Positions 9,305-16,282 are shown, numbered from the stretch's first letter. The stretch is DNA of 17,135 nucleotides from SCUN01 sp964343975 (GCA_964343975.1 CAYFLU010000069.1:1-17135), one strand, 5' to 3'. Numbers and translations: made by a program. The notes: generated from the sequence alone by a model not told the origin.

Positions 9305-10525
9305 CTAGTACAGCACCGACATGAAGAACGCCTTCATGGACGCCGCGTAGTACACACCGTACTGGGCAAACGTCGCCTTGGTGCGATCGTCGGGCTTCCA
9401 GTCGAAGAACGCGTGGCTGGCGCCGCCGACCTGCACGTACTCGGCACGCTGTCCCGCCTTCACGAGCGCGTCGACGAAGTCCTTGACCATCGCGTCTGAG
9501 ATCAGCGAGTCCCGCGTGCCGCGCGTGAGAAACTGCGGCACCGCGCGCTCGGACGCCGGCGGAATGTGACTGAGCGGCGCGATGGCCGCGTTCCACGACG
9601 GATCGACCGCCGGATCGTCGGAGTACTTCAACTTATCTGCACTGAACACGCCGTAGCTCGGCGCCGCGGCACGAATCGCCTTCGACAACTGCTCGCGCAC
9701 CTGTTCCGCGGTCTTGCCCTTCGGCAGATAGCTCGGCAGAAATTCGAACACGCCCGGGGTCTTCCCGAAGCCGCGCGAGCCGATCATGTTCGTCATGAGC
9801 GACGCCGCGGCCGAGAGATGTCCGCCGGCGCTGTCCCCCGTGACGCCCACGCGAGTGGGGTCGCCGCCATACTCGGCGGCGTGTTCGACGATGTGCGCGA
9901 TCCCGCCGAATACATCGTTGATGAGGTCGGCCATCGTGTTGGCGGTGGCGTCACCGTCGGCCTTGCCCTGCCAGCGGTAGTCCATGCTCGCCACCACGAA
10001 CTTGCCGTCCTTCGTCAGCTCCCGCGCGAGCCCGCGCATGATGTCTTCGTCGTTCGTCGTCCAGCCGCCGCCATGAATGATGACGATGAGCGGCAGGTTG
10101 CGCGCGCCCTTCGGCGAGTAGACGTCGTACTTCAGCGTCTTGACGCCCGGCTTCGCATACACGACGTCCTGAATCACGGTGAGGTCTTTCACGGCGGCCG
10201 CGTCGATGAACGACGCGCCGATCCGCGTGGCCTGCGTGATCGTGACCTTGAACTCGCGCGCCATGCTCTCGTGGTACATCTGACCAAAGCGCCCCGAGAC
10301 CGAGTACCACGCGGAGTCGAGCGCATAGCCCGCGTCGGGCGTGGTCGTGAGCGTGAGGACGGTACCGGCCGGCACGTTGTTGTCGGCCGGGAGCGGCGGC
10401 GACACCTGCACCTTGCCGTGGACCGGCGTCACGAGCGTGACTGGGAACGACGCCGACTGCGCACGCGGCGCTACGGCGATCGTGAGGAATGTTGCAGCGA
10501 GGGCGAGCCGTCCGGCTGCTGTCAT
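9305..10525 (-). CDS. Secreted alpha/beta hydrolase (esterase/lipase, HSL-like) with N-terminal InlB-B-repeat-like domain
   Basis: From the ATG at 10525 the protein has 406 residues. A signal peptide (RLALAATFLTIAVAPRAQSA) is followed at about 27-106 by a small beta domain. That domain reads HGKVQVSPP, GTVLTLTTTPDAGYALDSAW and ATRIGASF, the pattern of the divergent InlB B-repeat (bacterial repeat) family. The rest is an alpha/beta hydrolase: HGGGW oxyanion loop (151-155), GDSAGG elbow with S232, acid D339 in RGTRDSLIS and H371 in GGASHAFFD. The likely role is hydrolysis of acyl or acetyl esters outside the cell. An in-frame GTG at 10558 would add 11 residues and has GAGG nearby, but it lies in the loop of a hairpin after the upstream stop; the ATG suits the signal peptide. 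GH16 follows after 10 bases. Confidence 0.85.
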   Translation of the reverse strand: MTAAGRLALAATFLTIAVAPRAQSASFPVTLVTPVHGKVQVSPPLPADNNVPAGTVLTLTTTPDAGYALDSAWYSVSGRFGQMYHESMAREFKVTITQATRIGASFIDAAAVKDLTVIQDVVYAKPGVKTLKYDVYSPKGARNLPLIVIIHGGGWTTNDEDIMRGLARELTKDGKFVVASMDYRWQGKADGDATANTMADLINDVFGGIAHIVEHAAEYGGDPTRVGVTGDSAGGHLSAAASLMTNMIGSRGFGKTPGVFEFLPSYLPKGKTAEQVREQLSKAIRAAAPSYGVFSADKLKYSDDPAVDPSWNAAIAPLSHIPPASERAVPQFLTRGTRDSLISDAMVKDFVDALVKAGQRAEYVQVGGASHAFFDWKPDDRTKATFAQYGVYYAASMKAFFMSVLY

Positions 10526-10544
10526 GCGCGGGATGGTAGCAGAA

Positions 10545-10566
10545 AGGCCCGCGATCACGCGGGCCT
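10545..10566 (-). terminator. Hairpin after the CARDB gene, terminator-like on the minus strand
   Basis: aggcccgcg (10545-10553) is perfectly complementary to cgcgggcct (10558-10566), with a 4-base loop. Read on the minus strand it overlaps the last base of the TGA that ends the CARDB frame and runs into TTTCT, a weak T-tract. It could end or attenuate transcription before the hydrolase gene. The alternative GTG start of that gene falls in the loop. Confidence 0.5.
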
Positions 10567-11729
10567 CACTTCACGGTCACCCGGCAGGTCTTCTGATTGT
10601 TGGTCTCGTCTGTTTCGATCACCCAACCCTCCGGATCGAGCTTCACGATGATCTCAATCTCGCCCGCCGGAAGCGCGTTGGCGGGAAAGATGAGCTCACT
10701 GGCGCCTCCAGAAAACGTCATGCCGGGCTTCAGGATGATCAATTCGTTCGAGCGGTTCGAGGTCAGCTCACGGCCCTGATATGTGGCATTCCAACGCGCC
10801 GCGCCCCCCTCCAGTCGTGCGTCCGCGCTACCCGTATTCGCCTATGTCACTTTCAACCGGAGGTCCTGACTGCGACTCGGCACCGGCGGACTGAACATGC
10901 ACGACTCGATGATCAGGTCTGGCGCTACCTCTCTGGGCCGCCCTGAATACAGAACCCTCGTAGCAACTTCGTCGATATTGTTGTCTCGGATTTCTCCGGG
11001 AACGTGATGAAGCGGGTCGACCTCAATGCGAAACCTATAGGCCCCTGGTTGAATCAGGTGATCGGGTGACACTCGAAAGGACCTCGTTGCCCCTGGTGCC
11101 AACACTTCCTGCTGCGTCGTCGTGACCGTGCCAAAGGCCTCGACCGCCACCAGCACACCCGCAGGAATCGTCGCCGCGCTTTTGCCTATGTTCTTGATCG
11201 TGCCAATCAAGGCGACGTTCCTGGATGTGGTCGGCGTAACCTCGGCCCTTAGCCCCTGAAGGCGGAGATCAGGTGGAAACACCCCGCCAGCAGCGACAAC
11301 AAACGCACAGGTCTTGACGTTGTTGGCTCGATTGACGTCGGCTCGGAGCACGTTCGCCGGGTCGACGGTCACTAGTACGGAGTGAGAACCTGGTGCCAGC
11401 TGGGCTGGCCGTACTATTTCGCGCTTGTCGGTGAAGGATGCTCCAGCGGCGATCGTGCGACCGCGGGAGGGGCCGCTCGAACTCGTCGTGGTCATCCCGA
11501 TCAAGTCGATGCGCGCGCTCCATTCCTCCACGCCTGACGAGAACGCCGCCGGCTGGTCACCGACGTTCTTGAACGTCATGGTCACCGTGACGAAGTCGGC
11601 CTCGTTCGGCGCCGCCGGCGTGAACACGCACGACGTCACCTCCAGATCCGGCCCAGCCGTGGTGGCCCGCATCGAACCCGTCAGTGCCAACGCCACGATC
11701 CCCGCCCACACGAAGCGCCTTGTGACCAT
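10566..11729 (-). pseudogene. Exported three-repeat CARDB protein interrupted by an in-frame amber codon
   Basis: The open frame from ATG 11729 runs 295 codons to a TAG at 10842-10844. The same frame then continues without any other stop for 91 codons to TGA at 10566-10568. The product has a signal peptide (about residues 1-26) and three CARDB-type immunoglobulin-like repeats. They begin PDLEVTSCVFTP (about 28), PDLRLQGLRAEV (about 151) and PDLIIESCMFSPP (about 249), each ending in an NN motif (RANNVKTC, RDNNIDEV, ETNNQKTC). The TAG falls inside the third repeat, between LRLKVT and ANTGSADA, where family members have a strand residue before the conserved NTG. The stop therefore cuts one domain in two, with no frameshift. 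CARDB repeats are extracellular adhesion or scaffold modules. Explanations are a recent nonsense mutation, a sequencing error, or readthrough. If translated only to the TAG, the product is 295 residues with 2.2 repeats. Confidence 0.82.
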
Positions 11730-11854
11730 GGCGCCGATCTTGCCACAGAATCCCCAAGCTCAGGACCAGTAGCGCATGTCTTGCGTGATGCGCGGCAGGA
11801 GGCGCGCCGCGCTCTGCCTACTCGAACGGCACGGCCGACACCTCGCGACCACGC
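11730..11854. other. Non-coding stretch upstream of the CARDB gene; nothing recognised
   Basis: Together with the two remnants up to 12103 this forms a 374-base stretch without an intact gene. This part holds no frame with a recognisable product and no convincing promoter for the CARDB gene. A short inverted pair, gcgcat (11772-11777) and atgcgc (11788-11793), is too weak to interpret. Confidence 0.5.
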
Positions 11855-11980
11855 TTACTTCGCGCCGCTATCGGCCAGGAATTCCTTCATCTGCCGGATC
11901 GGCTCGAGCACGAACTCCACCATCGTCCGGCGACCGACCACGATCGAGGCCTGGCCTTCCATGCCGGCCATCAGCGCAGG
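11855..11980 (-). pseudogene. C-terminal remnant of a HlyD-type membrane fusion protein
   Basis: About 40 codons read ALMAGMEGQASIVVGRR and on through TMVEFVLEPIRQMKEF to a TAA at 11855-11857. This matches the extreme C-terminus of HlyD-family periplasmic adaptor proteins, where a PGM(E) turn is followed by a strand, a GRR(T) motif and the final helix. Upstream of about 11980 the frame loses any resemblance and no adaptor body, start codon or partner ABC transporter is present. It is thus a 5'-truncated remnant. The junction coincides with the beginning of a plus-strand remnant, so the two lost their 5' parts at the same place. Identification rests on a short match and is moderately confident. 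Confidence 0.55.
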
Positions 11981-12087
11981 GCCAGACGTTGAAGGCGTCC
12001 GCCCCTGTGACGTCAGTGGTGGTGCTGGCCACCGCAAGCAACGGCGCGCCCGTGCGGCTCGTGTTCGGCAAGCCGTTCTGGCACTAG
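11980..12087 (+). pseudogene. C-terminal remnant of an unrecognised protein
   Basis: The plus-strand frame reading TLKASAPVTSVVVLATA and then SNGAPVRLVFGKPFWH to a TAG at 12085-12087 looks like the end of a real protein: it has alternating hydrophobic strands and an aromatic end, unlike the arginine-rich shadow frames around it. No start codon or ribosome site belongs to it and the sequence to its left belongs to the opposite-strand HlyD remnant. I do not recognise the family. It could also be chance, given its 36 codons. Confidence 0.35.
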
Positions 12088-12103
12088 TCGAAGTCCCGCC
12101 GCC

Positions 12104-13270
12104 TCAGCGCGATGCGGCCAATGCCTGATCGATGTCGGCGACGATGTCGTCGATGTGTTCGAGGCCCACAGACACCCGCACGAGGCCGGGCGTGATCCCG
12201 ACCGCGAGTCGCTCCGCCTCCGTCAACCGCGCGTGCGTCGTCGAGGCCGGATGCGTCACCGTGGTGCGCGTGTCGCCGAGGTTCGCAGTGAGCGAGCACA
12301 TCGTGATGGCGTTCAGGAACTTGCGCCCCTGCTCCAGGCCGCCCTTCAGCTCGAACGTCACAACGCCCCCGCCCGACTGCATCTGCTTGCGCGCGATCGC
12401 GTAGTGCGGATGCGACGGCAGGAACGGGTACTTCACCTGCGCCATCGCGGGATGGCCCTGCAGCACCTCGGCCAGCGCCAGCGCGTTCGACGCGTGACGG
12501 TCCATCCGCACGTGCAACGTCTCGAGGCTCTTCGAGAGCAGCCACGCGTTGAACGGCGACATCGCGGGGCCCGTGCTGCGGCAGAACAGATAGACCTCAT
12601 TGATGAGGGCCTTGCTGCCGAGCACCGCCCCCCCCAGCACGCGTCCCTGCCCATCGATGAACTTCGTCGCGGAATGCGTGATCAGGTGCGCGCCGAACTT
12701 CGCGGGTTGCTGGAGCGCCGGCGTGGCAAAGCAGTTGTCGATGTTGAGCAGCACGTTGCGCTCGGCCGCGAACCGCCCGAGCCACTCGAGGTCGATGAGG
12801 TCGAGCCCGGGGTTGGTCGGCGTCTCCGCGAAGATCATCTTGGTGTTCGGCCGCACGAGTGCGGCCCACGTCTCCGGCCGATGGATGTCGGCGTAGGAGT
12901 ACTCGATCCCCCACTTCGGCAGGTACTTCGTGATCACGGTGTGAGTGGAGCCAAAGATCGACGAGCACGCCAGCAGGTGGTCACCGGCCTTCAGGAACGT
13001 CATGAACGACGCGAAGATCGCCGCCATGCCCGACGCGGTGGCAAACCCCGCCTCGGTGCCTTCGAGGGCCGCCAGCTTGTCGGCGAATTCCTGCACGTTC
13101 GGATTCGAGAACCGGCTGTAGATGTTGGCGTCGTTCTCGTCCGCAAACGCCGCCCGCATCTCCTCCGCATCGTCGAACACGAAGCTCGACGTCAGAAAGA
13201 GGGGCGCCGCGTGCTCGCGCTCCTGTGTGCGCTCGGTCTGGATGCGGATGGCTTTCGTTTCTGGCTTCAT
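12104..13270 (-). CDS. metZ: O-succinylhomoserine sulfhydrylase (Cys/Met metabolism PLP enzyme)
   Basis: A 388-residue Cys/Met-metabolism PLP enzyme of the cystathionine gamma-synthase superfamily. MetZ makes homocysteine from O-succinylhomoserine and sulfide in direct-sulfhydrylation methionine synthesis, in the cytosol. Key residues seen: Y51 and R53 in IYSRFSNPN (phosphate contact from the neighbouring subunit), ETPTNPGLDLIDL (149-161), D178 in LNIDNCFATP (PLP ring), K203 in HSATKFIDGQGR (Schiff base), and SLTANLGDTRTTVTHPAS near the C-terminus. The opening ETKAIRIQTERTQEREH is typical of the MetZ-like subgroup. The start is the ATG at 13270, where ATGA overlaps the osmC stop; a longer frame reaching 13561 only shadows osmC. 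O-acetylhomoserine sulfhydrylase and cystathionine gamma-synthase are the main alternatives, since substrate choice among these enzymes is not fixed by the visible motifs. Confidence 0.85.
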   Translation of the reverse strand: MKPETKAIRIQTERTQEREHAAPLFLTSSFVFDDAEEMRAAFADENDANIYSRFSNPNVQEFADKLAALEGTEAGFATASGMAAIFASFMTFLKAGDHLLACSSIFGSTHTVITKYLPKWGIEYSYADIHRPETWAALVRPNTKMIFAETPTNPGLDLIDLEWLGRFAAERNVLLNIDNCFATPALQQPAKFGAHLITHSATKFIDGQGRVLGGAVLGSKALINEVYLFCRSTGPAMSPFNAWLLSKSLETLHVRMDRHASNALALAEVLQGHPAMAQVKYPFLPSHPHYAIARKQMQSGGGVVTFELKGGLEQGRKFLNAITMCSLTANLGDTRTTVTHPASTTHARLTEAERLAVGITPGLVRVSVGLEHIDDIVADIDQALAASR

Positions 13271-13713
13271 GCGGATGGATTCCGTGAGGCGGTCTGTCCG
13301 TTCACGCGGACGTCCCAGGTAATCGTGGCGCCAGCCGCTTCGAGCGTCTTGGACACCGAGCAGTACTTGTCGATGGAGAGCTGCACGGCCCGCACCGCCT
13401 TGTCCGGGTCGATCGTGCCTTCGAGCGAGAAGATCACGTGCGCCTGCGCCCAGAGCGCGGGCTCGCGCCCCTGTTGGCGCTCGCCGTCGATCTCCATGTG
13501 AAACGCAGTCACCGTCTGACGCTGCTTGGCCAGAATGAGCAGGATGTCGATGGCGCTGCACCCGCCGAGCGCCATGAGCACGGCCTGCATGGGGCGCACG
13601 CCGAGGCCGTGTCCGCCGATGTCGGGGCTCGCGTCGAAGTGCATGCTGACGCCGCCTTCCCCCCGCGCCTCGAAGTGAAAGGCGTCGTCGAGCCGTGTGA
13701 GCGTGACCTTCAT
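13267..13713 (-). CDS. OsmC family protein (thiol peroxidase-like)
   Basis: A 148-residue OsmC/Ohr-superfamily protein. Members reduce organic hydroperoxides with a pair of cysteines, usually as cytosolic dimers. Both expected cysteines are present: C52 in LMALGGCSAIDI and C118 in DKYCSVSKTL, and the VRPMQAVLMALGGC block forms the central helix start. The sequence is of the general OsmC (YhfA-like) kind rather than the Ohr kind. GGAG lies 5 bases upstream of the ATG. The stop overlaps the metZ start by 4 bases (13267-13270), so it is the first gene of a two-gene operon. The coupling suggests a role tied to sulfur amino acid metabolism, such as handling reactive sulfur or peroxides near homocysteine synthesis. 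That role is inference. A plus-strand exported protein gene begins 55 bases away, divergently. Confidence 0.88.
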   Translation of the reverse strand: MKVTLTRLDDAFHFEARGEGGVSMHFDASPDIGGHGLGVRPMQAVLMALGGCSAIDILLILAKQRQTVTAFHMEIDGERQQGREPALWAQAHVIFSLEGTIDPDKAVRAVQLSIDKYCSVSKTLEAAGATITWDVRVNGQTASRNPSA

Positions 13714-13768
13714 GTGGTCTCCATTCTACGGCCGGACGCCGGGCGCGGTATGCTCACGCCATCACTGC

Positions 13769-14638
13769 ATGCGCGCGCGCCTGGCCCTCCTCGTGTTGCT
13801 GACGATGCCGCTGGCGGCGATCGCACACGTCGCGGCCCAGAGCGCCAACGAGCTGCCCTCGGCCACGCTCCTCCTCAGCCGCGCCGCGAAATATCTCGAG
13901 ACGTATGAGAAGGCCTTCTCCGGCGTGGTCTCCGAGGAGCACTACACGCAGACCAAAGTACCGGCGACAGGCGCGTTCGGCTCCCCCTCGAGCAACATGC
14001 GGCGCGAACTCACCTCCGACATCATCGGCATCGCCGACACGTCGCACATCTGGCTGGCCTTCCGTGACGTCTTCGCCGTCGACGGCTCGCCCGTCCGCGA
14101 CCGCGATCAGCGCCTGCAGAACCTGTTCCTGTCGGCGAAGGACGACATGATCCGGCGCGCGCGCGACATCGCCGACGAAGGCGCCCGCTTCAACATCGGT
14201 TCCGTCGTCCGGAACACGAACTTTCCAACGATGGCTCTGGCCTTTCTCGCGGCGGAAAACCAGGCGCGCTCGGAATTCCAGGTGCGCGGCACCGACAAGA
14301 TCGGCGCCATCCGCGCCGTGAAGCTCTCCTTCGAAGAGAAGCAGACCCCCACGATCGTGCGCTCCGGCGAACTGGATCTGCCCATGCACGGCACCTTCTG
14401 GATCGATCCGGCCACGGGGGCCATTCTGAAGATCGAAAGCCACCTCGACGCGACGACGTTTTCGGGCGAGATGACCGTCGAGTTCTCGATGATCGACAAG
14501 CTGAAGCTGTGGATGCCCGTGAAGATGGACGACGTCTCGTCGACCGCGCGCGAGGCCATCCGCGGCCATGCCACCTACTCGAACTTCCGCAAGTTCGGCG
14601 TCAGCACCGACGTCATCATCAAATCGCCTCTCCACTGA
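13769..14638 (+). CDS. Exported protein of unknown function
   Basis: A 289-residue protein from the ATG at 13769, chosen because it yields a clean signal peptide (RARLALLVLLTMPLAAIAHVAAQ) with a likely cut after AAQ; a longer frame from 13697 would overlap the osmC start. The mature protein begins SANELPSATLLLSRAAKYLETYEKAF and continues with a mixed alpha/beta pattern. Its later part (ELDLPMHGTFWIDPATGAILK, then ATTFSGEMTVEFSMIDKLKLWMPVKM) resembles the beta strands of outer-membrane-lipoprotein carrier-like folds. No catalytic motif or membrane span beyond the signal is visible. I do not recognise a named family; similar exported proteins of unknown role are common in acidobacteria. No strong Shine-Dalgarno is seen. 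The next gene, an NHL propeller, begins 41 bases downstream on the same strand, so a shared transcript is likely. Confidence 0.75.
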   Translation: MRARLALLVLLTMPLAAIAHVAAQSANELPSATLLLSRAAKYLETYEKAFSGVVSEEHYTQTKVPATGAFGSPSSNMRRELTSDIIGIADTSHIWLAFRDVFAVDGSPVRDRDQRLQNLFLSAKDDMIRRARDIADEGARFNIGSVVRNTNFPTMALAFLAAENQARSEFQVRGTDKIGAIRAVKLSFEEKQTPTIVRSGELDLPMHGTFWIDPATGAILKIESHLDATTFSGEMTVEFSMIDKLKLWMPVKMDDVSSTAREAIRGHATYSNFRKFGVSTDVIIKSPLH

Positions 14639-14679
14639 AAAGCGCACCACCGCGGCATTTCCGGCGCATACTACGCGCC

Positions 14680-15699
14680 ATGCCGCGCATCGTTCCTGCC
14701 TTGCCTGCCTTGCCTGCTCTGCAGGCATTGCGTGTCTTGATCGCCGTTGCCTGTGTGTCTGTGGCCGCCTCGCTGCTCCTTCGCGCCCAGGCGCCTGCGG
14801 CCACGCCGCCGCCCGCCATCGCCTTCGACTCGGTGCCGAATGTGCTGAAGCTGCCGCCCGACATGAATCTGGGCGAAGTGGCCGGCGTGGCGGTGAATTC
14901 CAAGGGGCACATCTTCATCTACCACCGCAGCGGCCACACGGAACTCCTCGAGTTCGATCAGACCGGCAAGTTCGTCCGTCAGATCGGCAAGGACCTCTAC
15001 GGCTTCGACTTCGCGCACGTCGTCCGCATCGACAAGGACGACAACATCTGGTGCGTCGACGAAGGCTCGAACATGGTCATCAAGTTCAACCCGGAAGGCC
15101 ATGTGGTGCTCACGCTGGGCCGGAAGTGGGAGCTTGTGGAAGGGCGCGTGCCGCAGGAAGAAGCCGCGAAGCTGCCGCCGCGCACGAACAGCTTCAATCG
15201 CCCGACGGATGTGACGTGGGATCCGGCCGGCAACATCTACGTGGCCGATGGCTACAACAACTCACGGGTCGTGAAGCTCGACAAGAACGGCAAGTGGCTA
15301 AAGACCTGGGGCGAACGCGGCACCGGCCCCGGCCAGTTCAACATCCCGCACACGATCGCGAGTGACAAGGACGGCAACATCTACGTCGGCGACCGCACGA
15401 ACCGCCGCATCCAGGTGTTCGACAGCAACGGCACGTTCCTGCGTCAGTTCACGGGCATCGACCAGCCGTGGGCGATCTGCATCACGCCTGGCGCCAATCA
15501 AGTGCTGTTCTCGTCGGACGCCAACTCCGGCAAGATCTACAAGCTCGACCTCACCGGCAAGATCCTCGGCGCGTTTGGCAGCTACGGCAAGCAGCCCAAG
15601 GAATTCGGCTGGATCCACGAGATCACCTGCCCGAGCGCCACCGAGCTCTACGTCGGCGAGTTGCTCAACTGGCGCATGCAGAAGCTGGTGCTGAAGTAG
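14680..15699 (+). CDS. Exported NHL-repeat six-bladed beta-propeller protein
   Basis: A 339-residue exported propeller. The N-terminus (MPRIVPALPALPALQALRVL, then a hydrophobic run to about 35) is a signal sequence, with processing near RAQA. NHL blades are visible: GEVAGVAVNSKGHIFIYHR (65-83), RPTDVTWDPAGNIYVADG (174-191), IPHTIASDKDGNIYVGDR (222-239) and KIYKLDLTGKILGAFG (285-300). The order of NHL blades and the FNRPTDV...GNIYVADGYNN blade resemble the peptidyl-alpha-hydroxyglycine alpha-amidating lyase-like propellers, but I cannot confirm the zinc and catalytic residues, so only a binding or scaffold propeller is claimed. The start ATG at 14680 is chosen for the signal peptide; a longer frame upstream runs through the preceding gene. 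Its stop is 6 bases from the stop of the convergent PIN toxin gene. Confidence 0.85.
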   Translation: MPRIVPALPALPALQALRVLIAVACVSVAASLLLRAQAPAATPPPAIAFDSVPNVLKLPPDMNLGEVAGVAVNSKGHIFIYHRSGHTELLEFDQTGKFVRQIGKDLYGFDFAHVVRIDKDDNIWCVDEGSNMVIKFNPEGHVVLTLGRKWELVEGRVPQEEAAKLPPRTNSFNRPTDVTWDPAGNIYVADGYNNSRVVKLDKNGKWLKTWGERGTGPGQFNIPHTIASDKDGNIYVGDRTNRRIQVFDSNGTFLRQFTGIDQPWAICITPGANQVLFSSDANSGKIYKLDLTGKILGAFGSYGKQPKEFGWIHEITCPSATELYVGELLNWRMQKLVLK

Positions 15700-15705
15700 A
15701 GGGCG

Positions 15706-16065
15706 TCAGTACGGCATGCGTACGCCGGGCTGGTCTTTCGGAAAGTCTTTCGTATTGCGGGTGACGAGCAGGGCCGACTCGGCCCGCGCCGAGGCCCAGA
15801 TCACCGCGTCGGGCAGCTTCACGCGATGCGCGCGGCGAATTTCGATCGCCTCGCGCGCCACACCGCGCGTCACCTCGACCACCCGGAAGTCGCGCAGGAA
15901 CATCTCGATCACGTCGGCTTCCTCGTCCGTGCGTGCGCCCGCCAGCACTTCCATCCAGGTGACGATGCTGATGAGCGGGCGACGGTAGGCGGCGAGTTCG
16001 CGGCGGGCGTCCTCTCGTCCGTTCAGATAGTCGATCAGGATGTTGGTGTCGAAGAGGCCGTTCAC
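15706..16065 (-). CDS. PIN-domain ribonuclease toxin, VapC family (second module)
   Basis: A 119-residue PIN-domain toxin, predicted Mg-dependent endoribonuclease. Acidic active-site residues visible: D6 in LFDTNILIDYL, E39 in SIVTWMEVLAGA, D86 in KLPDAVIWASA and D107 in VTRNTKDF. The start is taken as the GTG at 16065, where GTGA overlaps the antitoxin stop by 4 bases. This begins the protein right before its first strand, as in other VapC proteins. A longer frame reaching 16125 would bury 20 residues in the antitoxin gene and lacks sense. It is only distantly like the PIN toxin at 4992-5396 and pairs with a different antitoxin class, so the two modules were acquired independently. The gene is convergent with the NHL propeller gene. 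Confidence 0.9.
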   Translation of the reverse strand: MNGLFDTNILIDYLNGREDARRELAAYRRPLISIVTWMEVLAGARTDEEADVIEMFLRDFRVVEVTRGVAREAIEIRRAHRVKLPDAVIWASARAESALLVTRNTKDFPKDQPGVRMPY

Positions 16066-16280
16066 GCCCACTCCCCGCGCATGCGGCGTTGGTAGGCGAC
16101 GCCATCGACCGGCTTCCGCTTCCACAATCCGAACGCCTGCCCCGCCGAGTCGGCACGGTGCTGCTCGAGCATGGCGGCCACGGCCCGTCGAATCGCCTCA
16201 GCACGCGACAGCCCCTCGCGCTTGCACAGCTCGCTCAGGGCACCGAGTTGATCCTCGGGCAGCTCAATGATGGTGCGCAT
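16062..16280 (-). CDS. Ribbon-helix-helix antitoxin (CopG/VapB type)
   Basis: A 72-residue ribbon-helix-helix antitoxin from the ATG at 16280. The N-terminal strand RTIIELPED is followed by two helices (QLGALSELCKREG and SRAEAIRRAVAAMLEQH), the standard RHH dimer fold that binds operator DNA. The basic C-terminal part (about 45-72, with FGLWKRKPVDG) should wrap the PIN toxin. In-frame ATGs at 16292 and 16289 exist. The start at 16280 is preferred, since RHH antitoxins normally begin MRT.IEL and a -10 box ends 7 bases upstream, which would place the first transcript base on this ATG (leaderless). There is no Shine-Dalgarno. The stop overlaps the toxin GTG by 4 bases. It should autorepress its promoter. 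Confidence 0.88.
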   Translation of the reverse strand: MRTIIELPEDQLGALSELCKREGLSRAEAIRRAVAAMLEQHRADSAGQAFGLWKRKPVDGVAYQRRMRGEWA

Positions 16281-16282
16281 GA

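Noticed and set aside
9566..10651. Plus-strand frame of 361 codons opposite the hydrolase
   Set aside because: Mirror frame of a gene with an intact Ser-Asp-His triad; Arg-rich and without a domain.
11772..11793. Inverted pair gcgcat/atgcgc upstream of the CARDB gene
   Set aside because: Six pairs with a 10-base loop is expected by chance in GC-rich DNA, and no promoter element is placed with it.
12104..13270. Cystathionine gamma-lyase or cystathionine gamma-synthase as the call for the metZ gene
   Set aside because: The N-terminal ETKAIRIQTERTQEREH block and overall pattern fit the sulfhydrylase subgroup better, although substrate specificity cannot be proven from sequence.
12155..13501. 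Plus-strand frame of 448 codons opposite metZ
   Set aside because: Shadow of MetZ, which has all its PLP residues.
13271..13561. N-terminal extension of MetZ to a start at 13561
   Set aside because: The extra 97 codons lie entirely in the osmC gene out of frame and read as Arg-rich nonsense. The ATGA overlap at 13267-13270 gives the natural start.
14698..14725. Short tandem repeat of ccttgcctg units near the start of the NHL propeller gene
   Set aside because: It only encodes the PALPALPAL part of the signal region. It is too short to be a functional repeat, though its length could vary between strains.
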